A DNA stretch of 64,000 nucleotides, taken from the NCBI RefSeq assembly GCF_029433105.1, contig NZ_JARNTW010000013.1, forward strand, positions 1 to 64,000. Reading direction: 5' to 3'. Below are positions 44,777 to 53,701 of the stretch, piece by piece; within the stretch, counting starts at the first letter, position 1; every line of letters begins with the position of its first letter. The notes beneath the pieces are model-generated. The model was not told the DNA's origin and did no database searches. It saw only the letters and a program-made list of their open reading frames with translations. The position numbers and the translations under genes are program-made. The stretch comes from Runella sp. MFBS21 (GTDB lineage: Bacteria > Bacteroidota > Bacteroidia > Cytophagales > Spirosomataceae).

Positions 44777-45325
44777 TTATGCTTGTTTGCGCTTTTCGAT
44801 GGCAATGCGCAAGCGGGCGGCGCTTTCGTAGTCTTCTTTGGCAATCACTTTTGACAACAATTCTTCTAGCTCTTCCAACGTATATTCGGCATAGGATTTT
44901 TTCTCACGGCCTTTTTCATCCAACAAATACCCTGCTTCTTCCAACACCTGATCACTTACGTACAACGGGCAGTGCATCCGTACTGCTAAGGCGATGGCGT
45001 CTGAAGGGCGGCTTTCGATTTCTAGTATCTCCTTTGGCCCTTGTAGTAATAGTTTGGCATAAAAAATATCTTGTTGAATTTGGTAAATGCAGACCTCTTT
45101 GGCTTTAGCGCCTAACTTTTGAATAATCGTTTGGCATAAATCATGGGTAAGGGGGCGCGAAGGTTGAAGTCCCTCTAAATGTATGGCGATGGCTTGCGCT
45201 TCATTTGTCCCAACAATAATTGGAATACGTCGTTTAGAAATGGGCTCTTCTAAAATAAGGACGTAATGACCACGTTGCGACTCACTTTCGGCCATGGCTA
45301 TCACAAAAACTTCGTATTTATTCAT
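44777..45325 (-). CDS. DUF151 bifunctional nuclease-family protein with UVR motif
   Basis: The 182-residue protein has a DUF151 domain (VLILEEPISKRRIPIIVGTN, EIESRPSDAIALAVRMHCPL) and then a UvrB/UvrC-type helical motif (LEELLSKVIAKEDYESAARL). The two-domain form is the normal one in Bacteroidota. DUF151 proteins have been described as bifunctional nucleases. The gene overlaps the 3' end of the small upstream gene (45318-45325), so the two are coupled. Confidence 0.92.
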   Translation of the reverse strand: MNKYEVFVIAMAESESQRGHYVLILEEPISKRRIPIIVGTNEAQAIAIHLEGLQPSRPLTHDLCQTIIQKLGAKAKEVCIYQIQQDIFYAKLLLQGPKEILEIESRPSDAIALAVRMHCPLYVSDQVLEEAGYLLDEKGREKKSYAEYTLEELEELLSKVIAKEDYESAARLRIAIEKRKQA

Positions 45326-45548
45326 TCGTGGTGGGTGTGAGGTTGGTTTTAATAAACTGGCAGAGCGTACCTATGTCGTCGAAGGGAGAAATGACCCATT
45401 GCTCAAACGAAAGGCGGTACAAATCTCGGCCTTCGACTTCCAACGAAAAGCCTCCTGCTAGGTCAAAGTATTTGTCGTTACGGTTAAGTATCGGAATCTC
45501 CATTTGCTGGAGGGCGTATTGGACAAAATCAGCTTCGTTGTAGTTCAT
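45318..45548 (-). CDS. Small hypothetical protein, 76 aa
   Basis: A compact acidic protein (NYNEADFVQYALQQMEIPIL, DIGTLCQFIKTNLTP) overlaps the DUF151 start by eight bases and is probably cotranscribed. No family is recognised. The tandem hairpin repeat begins 20 bp upstream of its start. Confidence 0.65.
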   Translation of the reverse strand: MNYNEADFVQYALQQMEIPILNRNDKYFDLAGGFSLEVEGRDLYRLSFEQWVISPFDDIGTLCQFIKTNLTPTTNE

Positions 45549-45567
45549 AGTGATTTTACATTACTTG

Positions 45568-45814
45568 CTATCGCTTGCCCCAAACTATCATTTGGGGCAA
45601 AATGGCATTGCGTCTCTGACGCAAAATCTCTATCGCTTGCCCCAAACTATCATTTGGGGCAAAAATGGTACAGCGTCTCCGACGCAAAACTCTATCGCTT
45701 GCCTCAAACTATCATTTGGGGCAAAATGGCATTGCGTCTCTGATGCAAAAACTCTATCGCTTGCCCCAAACTATCATTTGGGGCAAAAATGGTACAGCGT
45801 CTCCGACGCAAAAT
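45568..45814. repeat. Four tandem 62-bp repeats with two hairpins each
   Basis: Copies begin at 45568, 45630, 45692 and 45754. Each has GCCCCAAA-CTATCA-TTTGGGGC followed by a second hairpin, GCGTCTCYGACGC. Copies 1 and 3 have ATGGCATT before the second hairpin and copies 2 and 4 have ATGGTACA, so the higher-order unit is 124 bp. The array runs exactly up to the stop codon of the nickel transporter gene, where it could end hydrogenase-operon transcription. It is translated in several frames only by chance. Confidence 0.9.
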
Positions 45815-46420
45815 TCAAACATTCTCCAAAACAATTTTTACCCCTAAACCCACACACAAAGCGGCTGAAACCAGTGTTAACCCACGCAAGAGGTGGCGAT
45901 TTTGGAACAATTTACTCGAAAAAGGCAGACTAAAAGCCCCCGCCGCTACCATCATACCTGCGACAGAACCGAGGCCAAACAACAACAAGTACAGAAAAGC
46001 ATGACTTGGTTCTTTGATTTGAGTTAGTACTGAAATCAACAGCCCGCCACTTCCTGCCAAGCCGTGCATAAGCCCCACGCCGTAGGCCAATCCGTAAGCA
46101 GGTTCGTGGAGGTGAGGGTGATGGAGTTCGGATTTTAATTTTACAATTCGGTGAATGCCTAACACGATGAGCATTAGACCTACCCCTGCTTCAAAGTACT
46201 GGAAAATGGCTTCGGAAAGTACAAATTTGCCAAGCATATACACCAATGCCACCAGTAGTATCGTAGACGTATGACCAAGCCCCCAAAACGCTCCGTCTTT
46301 GAGCGCGGCTGAGGTGGAGTCTCTGCGGGTGACAATGCTACTGACCGCCACCAGGTGGTCGGCTTCAAAACAATGAGAAAACCCGACGACAACGGCGAAA
46401 AACAAAGGGGCGAGTTCCAT
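45815..46420 (-). CDS. Nickel/cobalt transporter (NiCoT/UreH-like)
   Basis: The 201-residue membrane protein has about six helices. The first contains FSHCFEADHLVAV, the HX4DH nickel-binding signature of NiCoT/UreH permeases, and a histidine-rich loop (LHHPHLHEP) follows the third segment. It ends the hydrogenase gene cluster 12 bp after the NHL gene and most probably supplies Ni2+ for the [NiFe] centre. Confidence 0.88.
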   Translation of the reverse strand: MELAPLFFAVVVGFSHCFEADHLVAVSSIVTRRDSTSAALKDGAFWGLGHTSTILLVALVYMLGKFVLSEAIFQYFEAGVGLMLIVLGIHRIVKLKSELHHPHLHEPAYGLAYGVGLMHGLAGSGGLLISVLTQIKEPSHAFLYLLLFGLGSVAGMMVAAGAFSLPFSSKLFQNRHLLRGLTLVSAALCVGLGVKIVLENV

Positions 46421-46432
46421 GTAAGTGACTGG

Positions 46433-47605
46433 TTAAGGAGTGGTAATTTGATACAAAAGCACGCGGTGATTGCCCGTATCGGCTACCACCAAACAACGCT
46501 CTACGGCACAAAGCGAAAATGGCCAGTACAATTGCTTGTCGGTGCCAAAGCGGGTATTGCTATTTTCGCTGCCAGTTCTAAAATTATCATGACCAATGAG
46601 GTTGTCGGCCAAGGCGTTGTTTTCGGTAGGAATGCGGTCAAACCAAAGCAAACGGCTATTTCCCGTATCAGCAACAAACAACCCATTTTGGTAAAAAAAG
46701 GCGTCGTAGGTCCAGCTCATGGAGTTTTGTTGGGGAAACAAACTGAATTGATTCATTCCATTCGCGTCAAAATCGGGCTGGCCGATGATGACGTCAGCGG
46801 GCTGGGTAAAGGCGTCTTGCCAATGGTGCCAAACGAGGTTTCGGTAATATTGCGTATCGGCAATCGATAGTACTCCTTCGGCATTGACTCGGACGGAATA
46901 GGGCCAAATTGGTTCGTGGTTTTCGTAGTCGCGTTCTGTAAAATCAGGTTTTCCAATGACGGCATCGGCGGCGGTGAAGTTTTGGGTGGGAAACGCCTCA
47001 TAAAACAAAACACGACGATTGCCCGTGTCGCAAATCCACAGCCGTTGCCCGTCCGAAAAAACACCGTATGGCCAATACAGCGACTGAGCCGAAGGTGTAG
47101 CTCCAACGCCTCGAAGGTTAGGTAAGTTGCTTTCAAAATCAGGTTGTCCAATAACCACATCGGCGTTTTGCCCATTTTGACTTGGGAATTGATTCCAAAT
47201 GAGTATTCGGTGATTCCACGCGTCGGCAACTACCAACCGCTGTCCGTCTGACCAAATTCCCGAGGGATACTGCAATGAGCCTGCATGGACAACACTACCC
47301 GCGTTTCGTCCACTGTGCGACGTTTCGAGCTGTCCCAAAACGAGGTCGGGTACTGCAAATTCCGTCTCTGGCAACTTGTTCCAACAAAATAGCCGATTTT
47401 GACCCGTATCTGCCACTAGCAGACGGTTTCCAACGGCCCACACACCGCGTGGCGCTAATAAAGGATTCCCTTCATCTCCCCGAAAAATGGTTACTTTTTC
47501 GACCATCGGCGCTTTCCCTGCCAAAGATGCCGCATAAGTAGTGCGAGCACTGGAAGTGGAAAGTGGGGAGGGTGGGGCGTTGGTGATGTCTATGTTTAAG
47601 TTCAT
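46433..47605 (-). CDS. NHL-repeat beta-propeller protein in the hydrogenase cluster
   Basis: The 390-residue protein has six regularly spaced NHL blades, each with GxRLxVADxxNxRvL-type sequence (NRLLVADTGQNRLFCW, QRLVVADAWNHRILIW, QRLWICDTGNRRVLFY, RCLVVADTGNHRVLLY). There is no signal peptide, so it is cytoplasmic. NHL proteins recur next to high-affinity hydrogenase genes, but their function there is not established to my knowledge. It follows hypE after a 33-bp palindrome. Confidence 0.88.
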   Translation of the reverse strand: MNLNIDITNAPPSPLSTSSARTTYAASLAGKAPMVEKVTIFRGDEGNPLLAPRGVWAVGNRLLVADTGQNRLFCWNKLPETEFAVPDLVLGQLETSHSGRNAGSVVHAGSLQYPSGIWSDGQRLVVADAWNHRILIWNQFPSQNGQNADVVIGQPDFESNLPNLRGVGATPSAQSLYWPYGVFSDGQRLWICDTGNRRVLFYEAFPTQNFTAADAVIGKPDFTERDYENHEPIWPYSVRVNAEGVLSIADTQYYRNLVWHHWQDAFTQPADVIIGQPDFDANGMNQFSLFPQQNSMSWTYDAFFYQNGLFVADTGNSRLLWFDRIPTENNALADNLIGHDNFRTGSENSNTRFGTDKQLYWPFSLCAVERCLVVADTGNHRVLLYQITTP

Positions 47606-47614
47606 TTTCGTTAG

Positions 47615-47647
47615 AAACCTTATAGGTTTTTAAAACCTATAAGGTTT
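47615..47647. repeat. 33-bp perfect palindrome
   Basis: AAACCTTATAGGTTTT and its exact inverse AAAACCTATAAGGTTT flank a single central base. It lies between the hypE stop and the NHL start. A second element with the same design lies at 53592-53624. It may work as a terminator or RNA processing site within the operon. Confidence 0.85.
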
Positions 47648-47664
47648 GGAGAAAGGTTTAAAGG

Positions 47665-48705
47665 TTAACAAATGCGGGGAAGTTGTTCTCCCACCAACAT
47701 ATTTACCACCCGTTTTCCCCCAATTCGGCTGTGAAGCACTACTTGTTTGGGGTGTTCGGTGGTTACATCACCAATGATGGCAGCATCTTGGCCATATTCC
47801 AACGTCCGAAGTTTTTGCACAATTTCTTCGGCTTTTTCAGCAGGAACAAAAGCCATAAAAACCCCTTCGTTAGCCACGTAAAGTGGGTCAAGGCCAAGCA
47901 ATTCGCAAGCGCCGCGTACCTCTTCGAGGATGGGTATCGGCTGCTGAAAAAGATTGACGCCTAAGCGAGAATCGCGGGCTACTTCGTTAAGGACAGATGC
48001 TACGCCACCGCGCGTCGGGTCTTTAAGCAAGTGAATATCCGTCCCAAATTCGTCCAATAATGCTTTTACAGTATGGTTCAACGGGGCGGAATCGCTGGTA
48101 AGGGTTGTTTCAAACTCCAATCCTTCCCGCACCGACATGATGGCGATGCCGTGCGTGGCAATCGACCCACTTACGATGATTTTATCACCTGCCCGTACAT
48201 TTTTAGTAGAAATGTGGGCTTGCGGGTGGATATTGCCTAAGCCAGAGGTATTGATGAAAATTTTATCTCCTTTGCCCCGTTCTACCACTTTGGTGTCGCC
48301 CGTTACAATGCTCACGCCCGCCTTTTCGGCAGCCCGACGAATGGAGACCAGTAGTTCCCAAAACTCTTTCATTGTAAGCCCTTCTTCTAAGATGAAGCTC
48401 AACGAAAGGTATTTAGGCACCGCGCCGCACATGGCCAAATCGTTGACTGTTCCGTTAACGGCCAATTCGCCGATGTTTCCTCCTGGAAAAAAAATGGGTG
48501 AAATGACGTAGCTATCGGTAGAAAATGCCGTTCGCCCCGACCACTCAAACATGGCACCGTCGTGGTGTTCGTCGAGCAATGGGTTTTTGAGCAAATCAAA
48601 TACGCCTGATTCGAGTAATTGGTTGGTCAGTATCCCGCCGCTACCGTGACCGAGCGTAATGACGTCGAAGTCAAGTTGGGGCATGGGGCAATCGAGTGTT
48701 ATCAT
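47665..48705 (-). CDS. hypE: Hydrogenase maturation factor HypE
   Basis: The 346-residue protein belongs to the AIR-synthase-like HypE/PurM family (LGHGSGGILTNQLLESGVF, FSTDSYVISPIFFPGGNIG, LKDPTRGGVASVLNEVA). It ends in PRIC, with the C-terminal cysteine that HypF carbamoylates and HypE dehydrates to thiocyanate, the source of the CN ligands of the NiFe site. Length and residues are complete. It lies 28 bp after hypD. Confidence 0.97.
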   Translation of the reverse strand: MITLDCPMPQLDFDVITLGHGSGGILTNQLLESGVFDLLKNPLLDEHHDGAMFEWSGRTAFSTDSYVISPIFFPGGNIGELAVNGTVNDLAMCGAVPKYLSLSFILEEGLTMKEFWELLVSIRRAAEKAGVSIVTGDTKVVERGKGDKIFINTSGLGNIHPQAHISTKNVRAGDKIIVSGSIATHGIAIMSVREGLEFETTLTSDSAPLNHTVKALLDEFGTDIHLLKDPTRGGVASVLNEVARDSRLGVNLFQQPIPILEEVRGACELLGLDPLYVANEGVFMAFVPAEKAEEIVQKLRTLEYGQDAAIIGDVTTEHPKQVVLHSRIGGKRVVNMLVGEQLPRIC

Positions 48706-48732
48706 TTATTTGTAAACGTGATGAGTCAAAAA

Positions 48733-49827
48733 TTATACGACATCGGCTTCGGCAAAGTGGTAATAAGCAGCGCAGGCTCCTTCCGACGATACCATGGGGG
48801 CACCCAGCGGCGTGATGGGCGTGCAGCCTTTGCCAAATTGCGAGCATTCAAACGGTTTTTTGATACCTTTCAGGACTTGTCCCGCAATGCAATCGGCGCA
48901 TTCGGAGGCTTTGGCGATGGAAATAGAAAACTTTCGATTAGCATCAAATTCCGCCAACGATGCGTTGACTTCCCAACCACTGAGTGGGATGTTTCCGATG
49001 CCGCGCCATTCGCGGTCTGAGACCTCAAACACTTGTTCGATGACTTTTCTTGCTTCGGGGTTGCCGTTGGCTTTCACTACGCGACTGTATTGGTTCTCGA
49101 GTTTGGCCTCGCCGTTTTCGAGTTGTTTGACCGTCATCAAGATTCCTTGCAACAAATCCACAGGTTCAAACCCCGTGACTACCATTGGGATGTGGTATTT
49201 TTGAACAATGGGTTCGTATTCCTCCAATCCCATAATGGTACAAACGTGCCCTGCCGCCAAAAAGCCCTGAATCTGAGCCTCACCGTCGTTGATAACGGCC
49301 TCCATAGCGGGAGGAACAAGTACATGAGAAGCTAAAATGGAATAATTGGTCAGCCCTAACCGACGCGCATGGAGCACCGAAAGCGCATTGGCAGGAGCGG
49401 TAGTTTCAAACCCTACGGCAAAGAAAACGACCTGGCGGTGAGGGTGTTCTTGGGCAATTTTGACTGCTTCCAAGGGTGAGTACAAAATCCGAACATCGGC
49501 ACCGTTGGCTTTGGCTTCCAACAAACTACGACTCGACCCTGGCACGCGAATCATGTCACCAAAAGAACATAAAATGACTCCTTTTTCTTCGGCCAAGTAA
49601 ACGGCCTTGTCGATGAGGTTTAGCGGAGTCACGCACACGGGGCAGCCTGGGCCGTGTACCATGGTGATTTGTTTGGGCAGCAAGTTTAAAAGGCCATTTT
49701 TGACCAAACTGTGCGTTTGACCGCCGCAAATTTCCATAATTGTCCACGGGCGGGTGGCTACTTTGTGCAGTTCTTCGAGGTAGTGTTCGACTACTTCGGG
49801 GTCGCGAAATTCTGATAAGTATTTCAT
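48733..49827 (-). CDS. hypD: Hydrogenase maturation factor HypD
   Basis: The 364-residue iron-sulfur protein has the family motifs [16 protein letters not shown] (CGGxH), [11 protein letters not shown], and [10 protein letters not shown], plus C-terminal cysteines near [10 protein letters not shown] and FGKGCTP. HypD holds the Fe(CN)2CO unit together with HypC. Six bases separate it from hypC. It looks intact. Confidence 0.97.
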   Translation of the reverse strand: MKYLSEFRDPEVVEHYLEELHKVATRPWTIMEICGGQTHSLVKNGLLNLLPKQITMVHGPGCPVCVTPLNLIDKAVYLAEEKGVILCSFGDMIRVPGSSRSLLEAKANGADVRILYSPLEAVKIAQEHPHRQVVFFAVGFETTAPANALSVLHARRLGLTNYSILASHVLVPPAMEAVINDGEAQIQGFLAAGHVCTIMGLEEYEPIVQKYHIPMVVTGFEPVDLLQGILMTVKQLENGEAKLENQYSRVVKANGNPEARKVIEQVFEVSDREWRGIGNIPLSGWEVNASLAEFDANRKFSISIAKASECADCIAGQVLKGIKKPFECSQFGKGCTPITPLGAPMVSSEGACAAYYHFAEADVV

Positions 49828-49832
49828 GGGAA

Positions 49833-50111
49833 CTAGAGGGGGTTAGGGCGGTCCAATTGGGAAGATTCTACCAGCTCATCAATTTCTCCGATTTCCTCCA
49901 AATACGCGAAGGTTTTTCGGGCCTCTTCTTCATCGACGATGCTGATGGCCACTCCCACATGAACCAACACATAATCGCCTTCTTTGGCATCGGGCACCAT
50001 TTCCAAACTGGCTTCTTTGGTGATGCCACCAAAGAGCACTTTGGCCATGCGTACTGTTCCGTCGTACTGGAATTCTATGGATTTTATTTTGCCAGGAATT
50101 GCTAAACACAT
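49833..50111 (-). CDS. hypC: Hydrogenase assembly chaperone HypC
   Basis: The 92-residue protein starts MCLAIPGKI; the cysteine after the initiator Met is the essential iron-carrying residue. The OB-fold body has [17 protein letters not shown] and [19 protein letters not shown], as in the HypC/HupF family. It lies between hypF and hypD in the operon. Confidence 0.97.
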   Translation of the reverse strand: MCLAIPGKIKSIEFQYDGTVRMAKVLFGGITKEASLEMVPDAKEGDYVLVHVGVAISIVDEEEARKTFAYLEEIGEIDELVESSQLDRPNPL

Positions 50112-50138
50112 AAAAGTAAGGTTGAGAGTGGTTGATAA

Positions 50139-52505
50139 TTAAGGGGTTAGCGCAGTCTGTCCAAACGAAATACATTCGTCGTTGGGTGAAAATTGTTGAT
50201 GGAAAAACAGCTCGTGAGTATCTCCCAAAACCGCAATGCAAAGGTCCACCAACAGCGCATTTTGGAAAACACCACCGCTGAAAGCCACTTTTTGAACGCC
50301 TGTTTCTTGGGTAAATTTTTCTATAATTTTGACGAGGGTTACATGAAATTTCGCCGCGATTTCATCTACTGGAACGCCCGTGAGGACATCTTCGGCTATT
50401 GCTTCTAGCAGTTCTTTGGAAGAAATAAACCGATAATTGAGATTTTTCAATGAATAGTATTGCGTGACTAGGAGTCCATGGTTTAAAAAATAGCGTTCGG
50501 CCAATTCCTCCAATTGGAGGGCGGCTTCTCCTTCGTAGCTTGTTTTATCAATGCCGATTAACAAACTAGCAACGGCGTCAAATAGTCTTCCAACGGAGGA
50601 TGTTTTTAGGGTATTTTTGGCTAAAAGTTTGGCGTAAAAGCTACGTTCTTTCTCCGAAAACTTGTTCTTGAGTAGTTCTTCTTTTTCAGGAAAAAGCAAT
50701 GAAAATGCCGACAAATGCGGTTCTACTGCCATTTTATCCCCCGCCAACGAGTCGAAATACTCAAAATGCGCTATTCGCTCGATGTTTTCTCCCAAGGGAC
50801 GAGAAAGCTTAGGAAAATACAAAAAAAACTCGCCCCCCCAGCTGTGCCCGTCGGAGCCTAATCCCGTGCCATCCCAAACAATTCCTGCGATGGGTTCAGG
50901 AGAAGAAGTGAGTCGGTGCTCTGCCAAAACAGCGGCAAAGTGCGCAACGTGATGTTGAATTTTTTGAAGGGTTGACTTCGTCGCTTTTGCCCATTCGTGC
51001 GCTAGTTGGGTAGAAAAATAACCTTGGTGGGCATCGGCTGAAAAACGGTTAGGTTCTACGTCAAATACCTTTACAAGGTGCTGGAGCGTATGTTTAAAGT
51101 GCGTTTGGGTTTCCCAGTCTTCCAAATCACCAAGGTACTGGCTTGTGTGCAGGTTGTCGGCAGCAAGTAGCGTAAATGTACTTTTTTGAGAAGCGCCAAA
51201 CGAAAGTTGAACAGACGTAGTTGTAGTCAGACCATTGGCAGGCACGCTTCCCGTTAGCCCTCGACTGCGACGGAGTATAATCTTTTTGGCATAAAAAGGC
51301 GAAAATCGCAACACCGAATCGTCTTGGGGAAGTACAATTTCGCGGTTGTGCGTTATGATGAAATCGGCGACTTGACTGAGTTCGGTCAAAGCGTCAGCGT
51401 CTTTAAAAACAATAGGGCTTCCACTCCGATTTCCGCTCGTTGCCACCAACGGTTTTCCAAAATCGTGCGCCAGTAGTTCCAACAAAGGAGCATAAGGTGA
51501 CATAACTCCCAAATGCGTGAGGCCAGGATTGACCGACGGCGCAATGGAAGCGGTTTCGTTTGGACGCACCAACACAATGGGGGCAACTGAACTCAACAAA
51601 GCGTCGGCTTCTTGGACACTGACGGTTGCTTCTCGTTGTAAAATTTCTAGCGTTGGATAAAGAACCGCAAAGGGTTTTGAAGGACGATGTTTTCGTTCGC
51701 GAAGGGTTGCCACTGCCCTTTCGTTGGTGGCATCACAAAGCAAAAGGTAGCCTCCTATGCCCTTCACTGCCACAATTTTACCCGCTTTCAATGCCCGATT
51801 GGCGCGGTCTAAAATCCAATGGGTATCGTGTAAAAAAGAGGAAGGATAGGCGGTAGATTGGTGGCAAGTGTACCAGCCCAATTGAATGCCGCAGGTGGGA
51901 CAAGAATTGGTTTGGGAGTAAAAACGACGATGATTTGGGTCGTTGTATTCGTCCAAACAAGTGGGACACATTTCAAAGACCTGCATCGACGTTTGGGCAC
52001 GGTCGTAGGGAACTGCCCGCTGAATGGAATAGCGCGGACCGCATTGGGTGCAGGTAATGAATGGATACCGAAAACGACGGTTTTGTGGATCATGTAATTC
52101 CGCTCGGCAGGAAGAACACATCGCAAAATCGGGGGTAAGTTTGAGCCCATTTGCAAGTTTACCCGCTTGACTTTCAATGATTTTGAACGTTTGAAAGAAA
52201 CAAAAAGGGAGCGACTCTAACTCATATTTTTCTACCAAAGCTTGGGGCGGGGTATTGGCCAAAAGGGTTTCTAAAAAACGGTTTGCCGTATTTTGGTCGG
52301 TATTAATAACCACTTTTACGCCTTCGGGGCCGTTGCTTACTGTTCCTGTCAGCCCCCATTCATGTGCTAGTTGATAAACAAATGGCCGAAATCCAACGCC
52401 CTGCACAATGCCCGTGAGCCGAATACAATAGGTTTTTTTTTCAAAAGAAACTGACTTTTGAGAAACAACTTGTTGGATTGTATTTTCGGCAGTCTCCACC
52501 CACAT
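50139..52505 (-). CDS. hypF: Carbamoyltransferase HypF
   Basis: The protein has 788 residues. The N-terminal acylphosphatase domain has RLTGIVQGVGFRPFVYQLA. Two zinc-finger pairs follow (CSSCRAELHD.. CTQCGPRYS; CPTCLDEYND.. CPTCG). Next are a YrdC/Sua5 domain (LKAGKIVAVKGIGGYLLLCD) and a Kae1-like carbamoyltransferase domain (QHHVAHFAAVLAEH, GGVFQNALL). HypF transfers the carbamoyl group to the HypE cysteine. Six bases separate it from hypB. Confidence 0.97.
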   Translation of the reverse strand: MWVETAENTIQQVVSQKSVSFEKKTYCIRLTGIVQGVGFRPFVYQLAHEWGLTGTVSNGPEGVKVVINTDQNTANRFLETLLANTPPQALVEKYELESLPFCFFQTFKIIESQAGKLANGLKLTPDFAMCSSCRAELHDPQNRRFRYPFITCTQCGPRYSIQRAVPYDRAQTSMQVFEMCPTCLDEYNDPNHRRFYSQTNSCPTCGIQLGWYTCHQSTAYPSSFLHDTHWILDRANRALKAGKIVAVKGIGGYLLLCDATNERAVATLRERKHRPSKPFAVLYPTLEILQREATVSVQEADALLSSVAPIVLVRPNETASIAPSVNPGLTHLGVMSPYAPLLELLAHDFGKPLVATSGNRSGSPIVFKDADALTELSQVADFIITHNREIVLPQDDSVLRFSPFYAKKIILRRSRGLTGSVPANGLTTTTSVQLSFGASQKSTFTLLAADNLHTSQYLGDLEDWETQTHFKHTLQHLVKVFDVEPNRFSADAHQGYFSTQLAHEWAKATKSTLQKIQHHVAHFAAVLAEHRLTSSPEPIAGIVWDGTGLGSDGHSWGGEFFLYFPKLSRPLGENIERIAHFEYFDSLAGDKMAVEPHLSAFSLLFPEKEELLKNKFSEKERSFYAKLLAKNTLKTSSVGRLFDAVASLLIGIDKTSYEGEAALQLEELAERYFLNHGLLVTQYYSLKNLNYRFISSKELLEAIAEDVLTGVPVDEIAAKFHVTLVKIIEKFTQETGVQKVAFSGGVFQNALLVDLCIAVLGDTHELFFHQQFSPNDECISFGQTALTP

Positions 52506-52511
52506 AACTGT

Positions 52512-53225
52512 TTACATTACTTTTTCGGAGGTTTTTTCTTTTTTTGCATGGACCCGTTCGGTCAACCAATCGCACCAGGCGTCCATACCGTCGCCCTTCA
52601 AGCTCGAAATACTAAGTACTTCGATGTCAGGATTTACGTCGCGGGCGTCTTTGGTAACCGCTTCCACCGAGAAAGGAACGTAAGGCAACAAATCAGACTT
52701 GGAAACGATGAGCAGTTCGCTGGTCAAAAACATCCGAGGGTATTTTTTTGGCTTATCGTCGCCTTCGGTACAAGCTAAGACCGTCACTCGATAATCTTCT
52801 CCCAAATCAAAAGCTGCTGGACAAACCAAATTGCCCACGTTTTCAATAAATAGCACATCGGTACCTGTGAGGTCGATGTGGTCGAGGGCTTGAAAAATCA
52901 TCTGCGCCTCAATGTGGCACATGCCGCCCGTTACAATTTGCAGGGCGTTGATACCCACATCGCGCATACGGATGGCATCGCGCTCGGTTTCGGGGTCACC
53001 CACCAAAACGGCCATGTTTAACTTGCCTTTTAGCCGCTTGCCCGTTTCTTGCATGAGGGTGGTTTTACCACTGCCAGGCGACGAACAAACGTTGATGACC
53101 AAGATGTTCGGCAGTCGGTCGCGGATAGCTTTGGCCACAAAATCGTTTACTTTTAGTAGGTTAAGCGTCGTGTTTTCGCACTGTACCGACCCGACGGAGG
53201 CTTGGTTTGATTTAGGTTTTTGCAT
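52512..53225 (-). CDS. hypB: Nickel-insertion GTPase HypB
   Basis: The 237-residue protein has a P-loop VCSSPGSGKTTLMQ, metal-site GGMCHIEAQM, and later GTPase motifs (LFIENVGNLVCPA, LIVSKSDLLPYV). It lacks the long N-terminal His-rich region found in some HypB proteins, so nickel storage is probably elsewhere. It delivers Ni with HypA, encoded five bases upstream. Confidence 0.97.
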   Translation of the reverse strand: MQKPKSNQASVGSVQCENTTLNLLKVNDFVAKAIRDRLPNILVINVCSSPGSGKTTLMQETGKRLKGKLNMAVLVGDPETERDAIRMRDVGINALQIVTGGMCHIEAQMIFQALDHIDLTGTDVLFIENVGNLVCPAAFDLGEDYRVTVLACTEGDDKPKKYPRMFLTSELLIVSKSDLLPYVPFSVEAVTKDARDVNPDIEVLSISSLKGDGMDAWCDWLTERVHAKKEKTSEKVM

Positions 53226-53230
53226 AGCAA

Positions 53231-53572
53231 TTAGTCAAATTCTACTTTACTGATGAGTAATTCTTCTCCTTGTATCACGTTTCGACTTGGCCGCCCGCAG
53301 TGTTTACACACGAAGCGGTATTGTTCAACTTCTGAGGTTTGCCCACAAAGGTCGCATTGAATTAAAATGGGCAAGACTTCAACGTGCAAGCTGGTTTGGT
53401 TGTATTGAGGTTGGTCTTCTAGCACCGCTTGAAACGCATTTTGCATCAAAATAGGCTGGACATTCGAGAGTATCCCTGCTTTCAAATAAATCCCACGGAC
53501 ACGCTGCATGTCGTTGGGAAATTCTTCTTCCAACGTTCTGAAAATGTTCCGTACCAATGATATTTCGTGCAT
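53231..53572 (-). CDS. hypA: Nickel chaperone HypA
   Basis: The 113-residue protein starts MHEISLVRNIF, with His2 as Ni ligand. The zinc domain is CDLCGQTSEVEQYRFVCKHC, two CxxC pairs at standard spacing. It is the first hyp gene of this operon part, preceded by a 33-bp palindrome. Confidence 0.97.
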   Translation of the reverse strand: MHEISLVRNIFRTLEEEFPNDMQRVRGIYLKAGILSNVQPILMQNAFQAVLEDQPQYNQTSLHVEVLPILIQCDLCGQTSEVEQYRFVCKHCGRPSRNVIQGEELLISKVEFD

Positions 53573-53591
53573 TTTTTAAGTGATTTTAGAT

Positions 53592-53624
53592 AGTCCTTCC
53601 AAGTTTTCAAAACTTGGAAGGACT
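53592..53624. repeat. 33-bp perfect palindrome
   Basis: AGTCCTTCCAAGTTTT and AAAACTTGGAAGGACT are exact inverted 16-base arms around one central base, followed by TATTTTT. It is between the TPR gene end and hypA. The design is the same as at 47615-47647. Confidence 0.85.
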
Positions 53625-53701
53625 TATTTTTCGACATCAAGAGTCAGGGCTAAAGCCATTCCTAGCGTTGATTTAGGTAAAAGCGTGGGGGTATTAAGAT
53701 T

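Noticed and set aside
45568..45814. CRISPR array
   Set aside because: The units are directly tandem with no unique spacers and no cas genes nearby.
45550..45933. Long plus-strand frames across the 62-bp repeats and the end of the nickel transporter gene
   Set aside because: The repeated LSLAPNYHLGQK-type peptides arise only because the DNA repeat is read in frame; the hairpin structure and overlap with a real minus-strand gene explain the sequence.
50139..52505. Plus-strand frames opposite hypF and other hyp genes
   Set aside because: They are antisense to well-conserved genes with complete motifs and have no start signals or family features.
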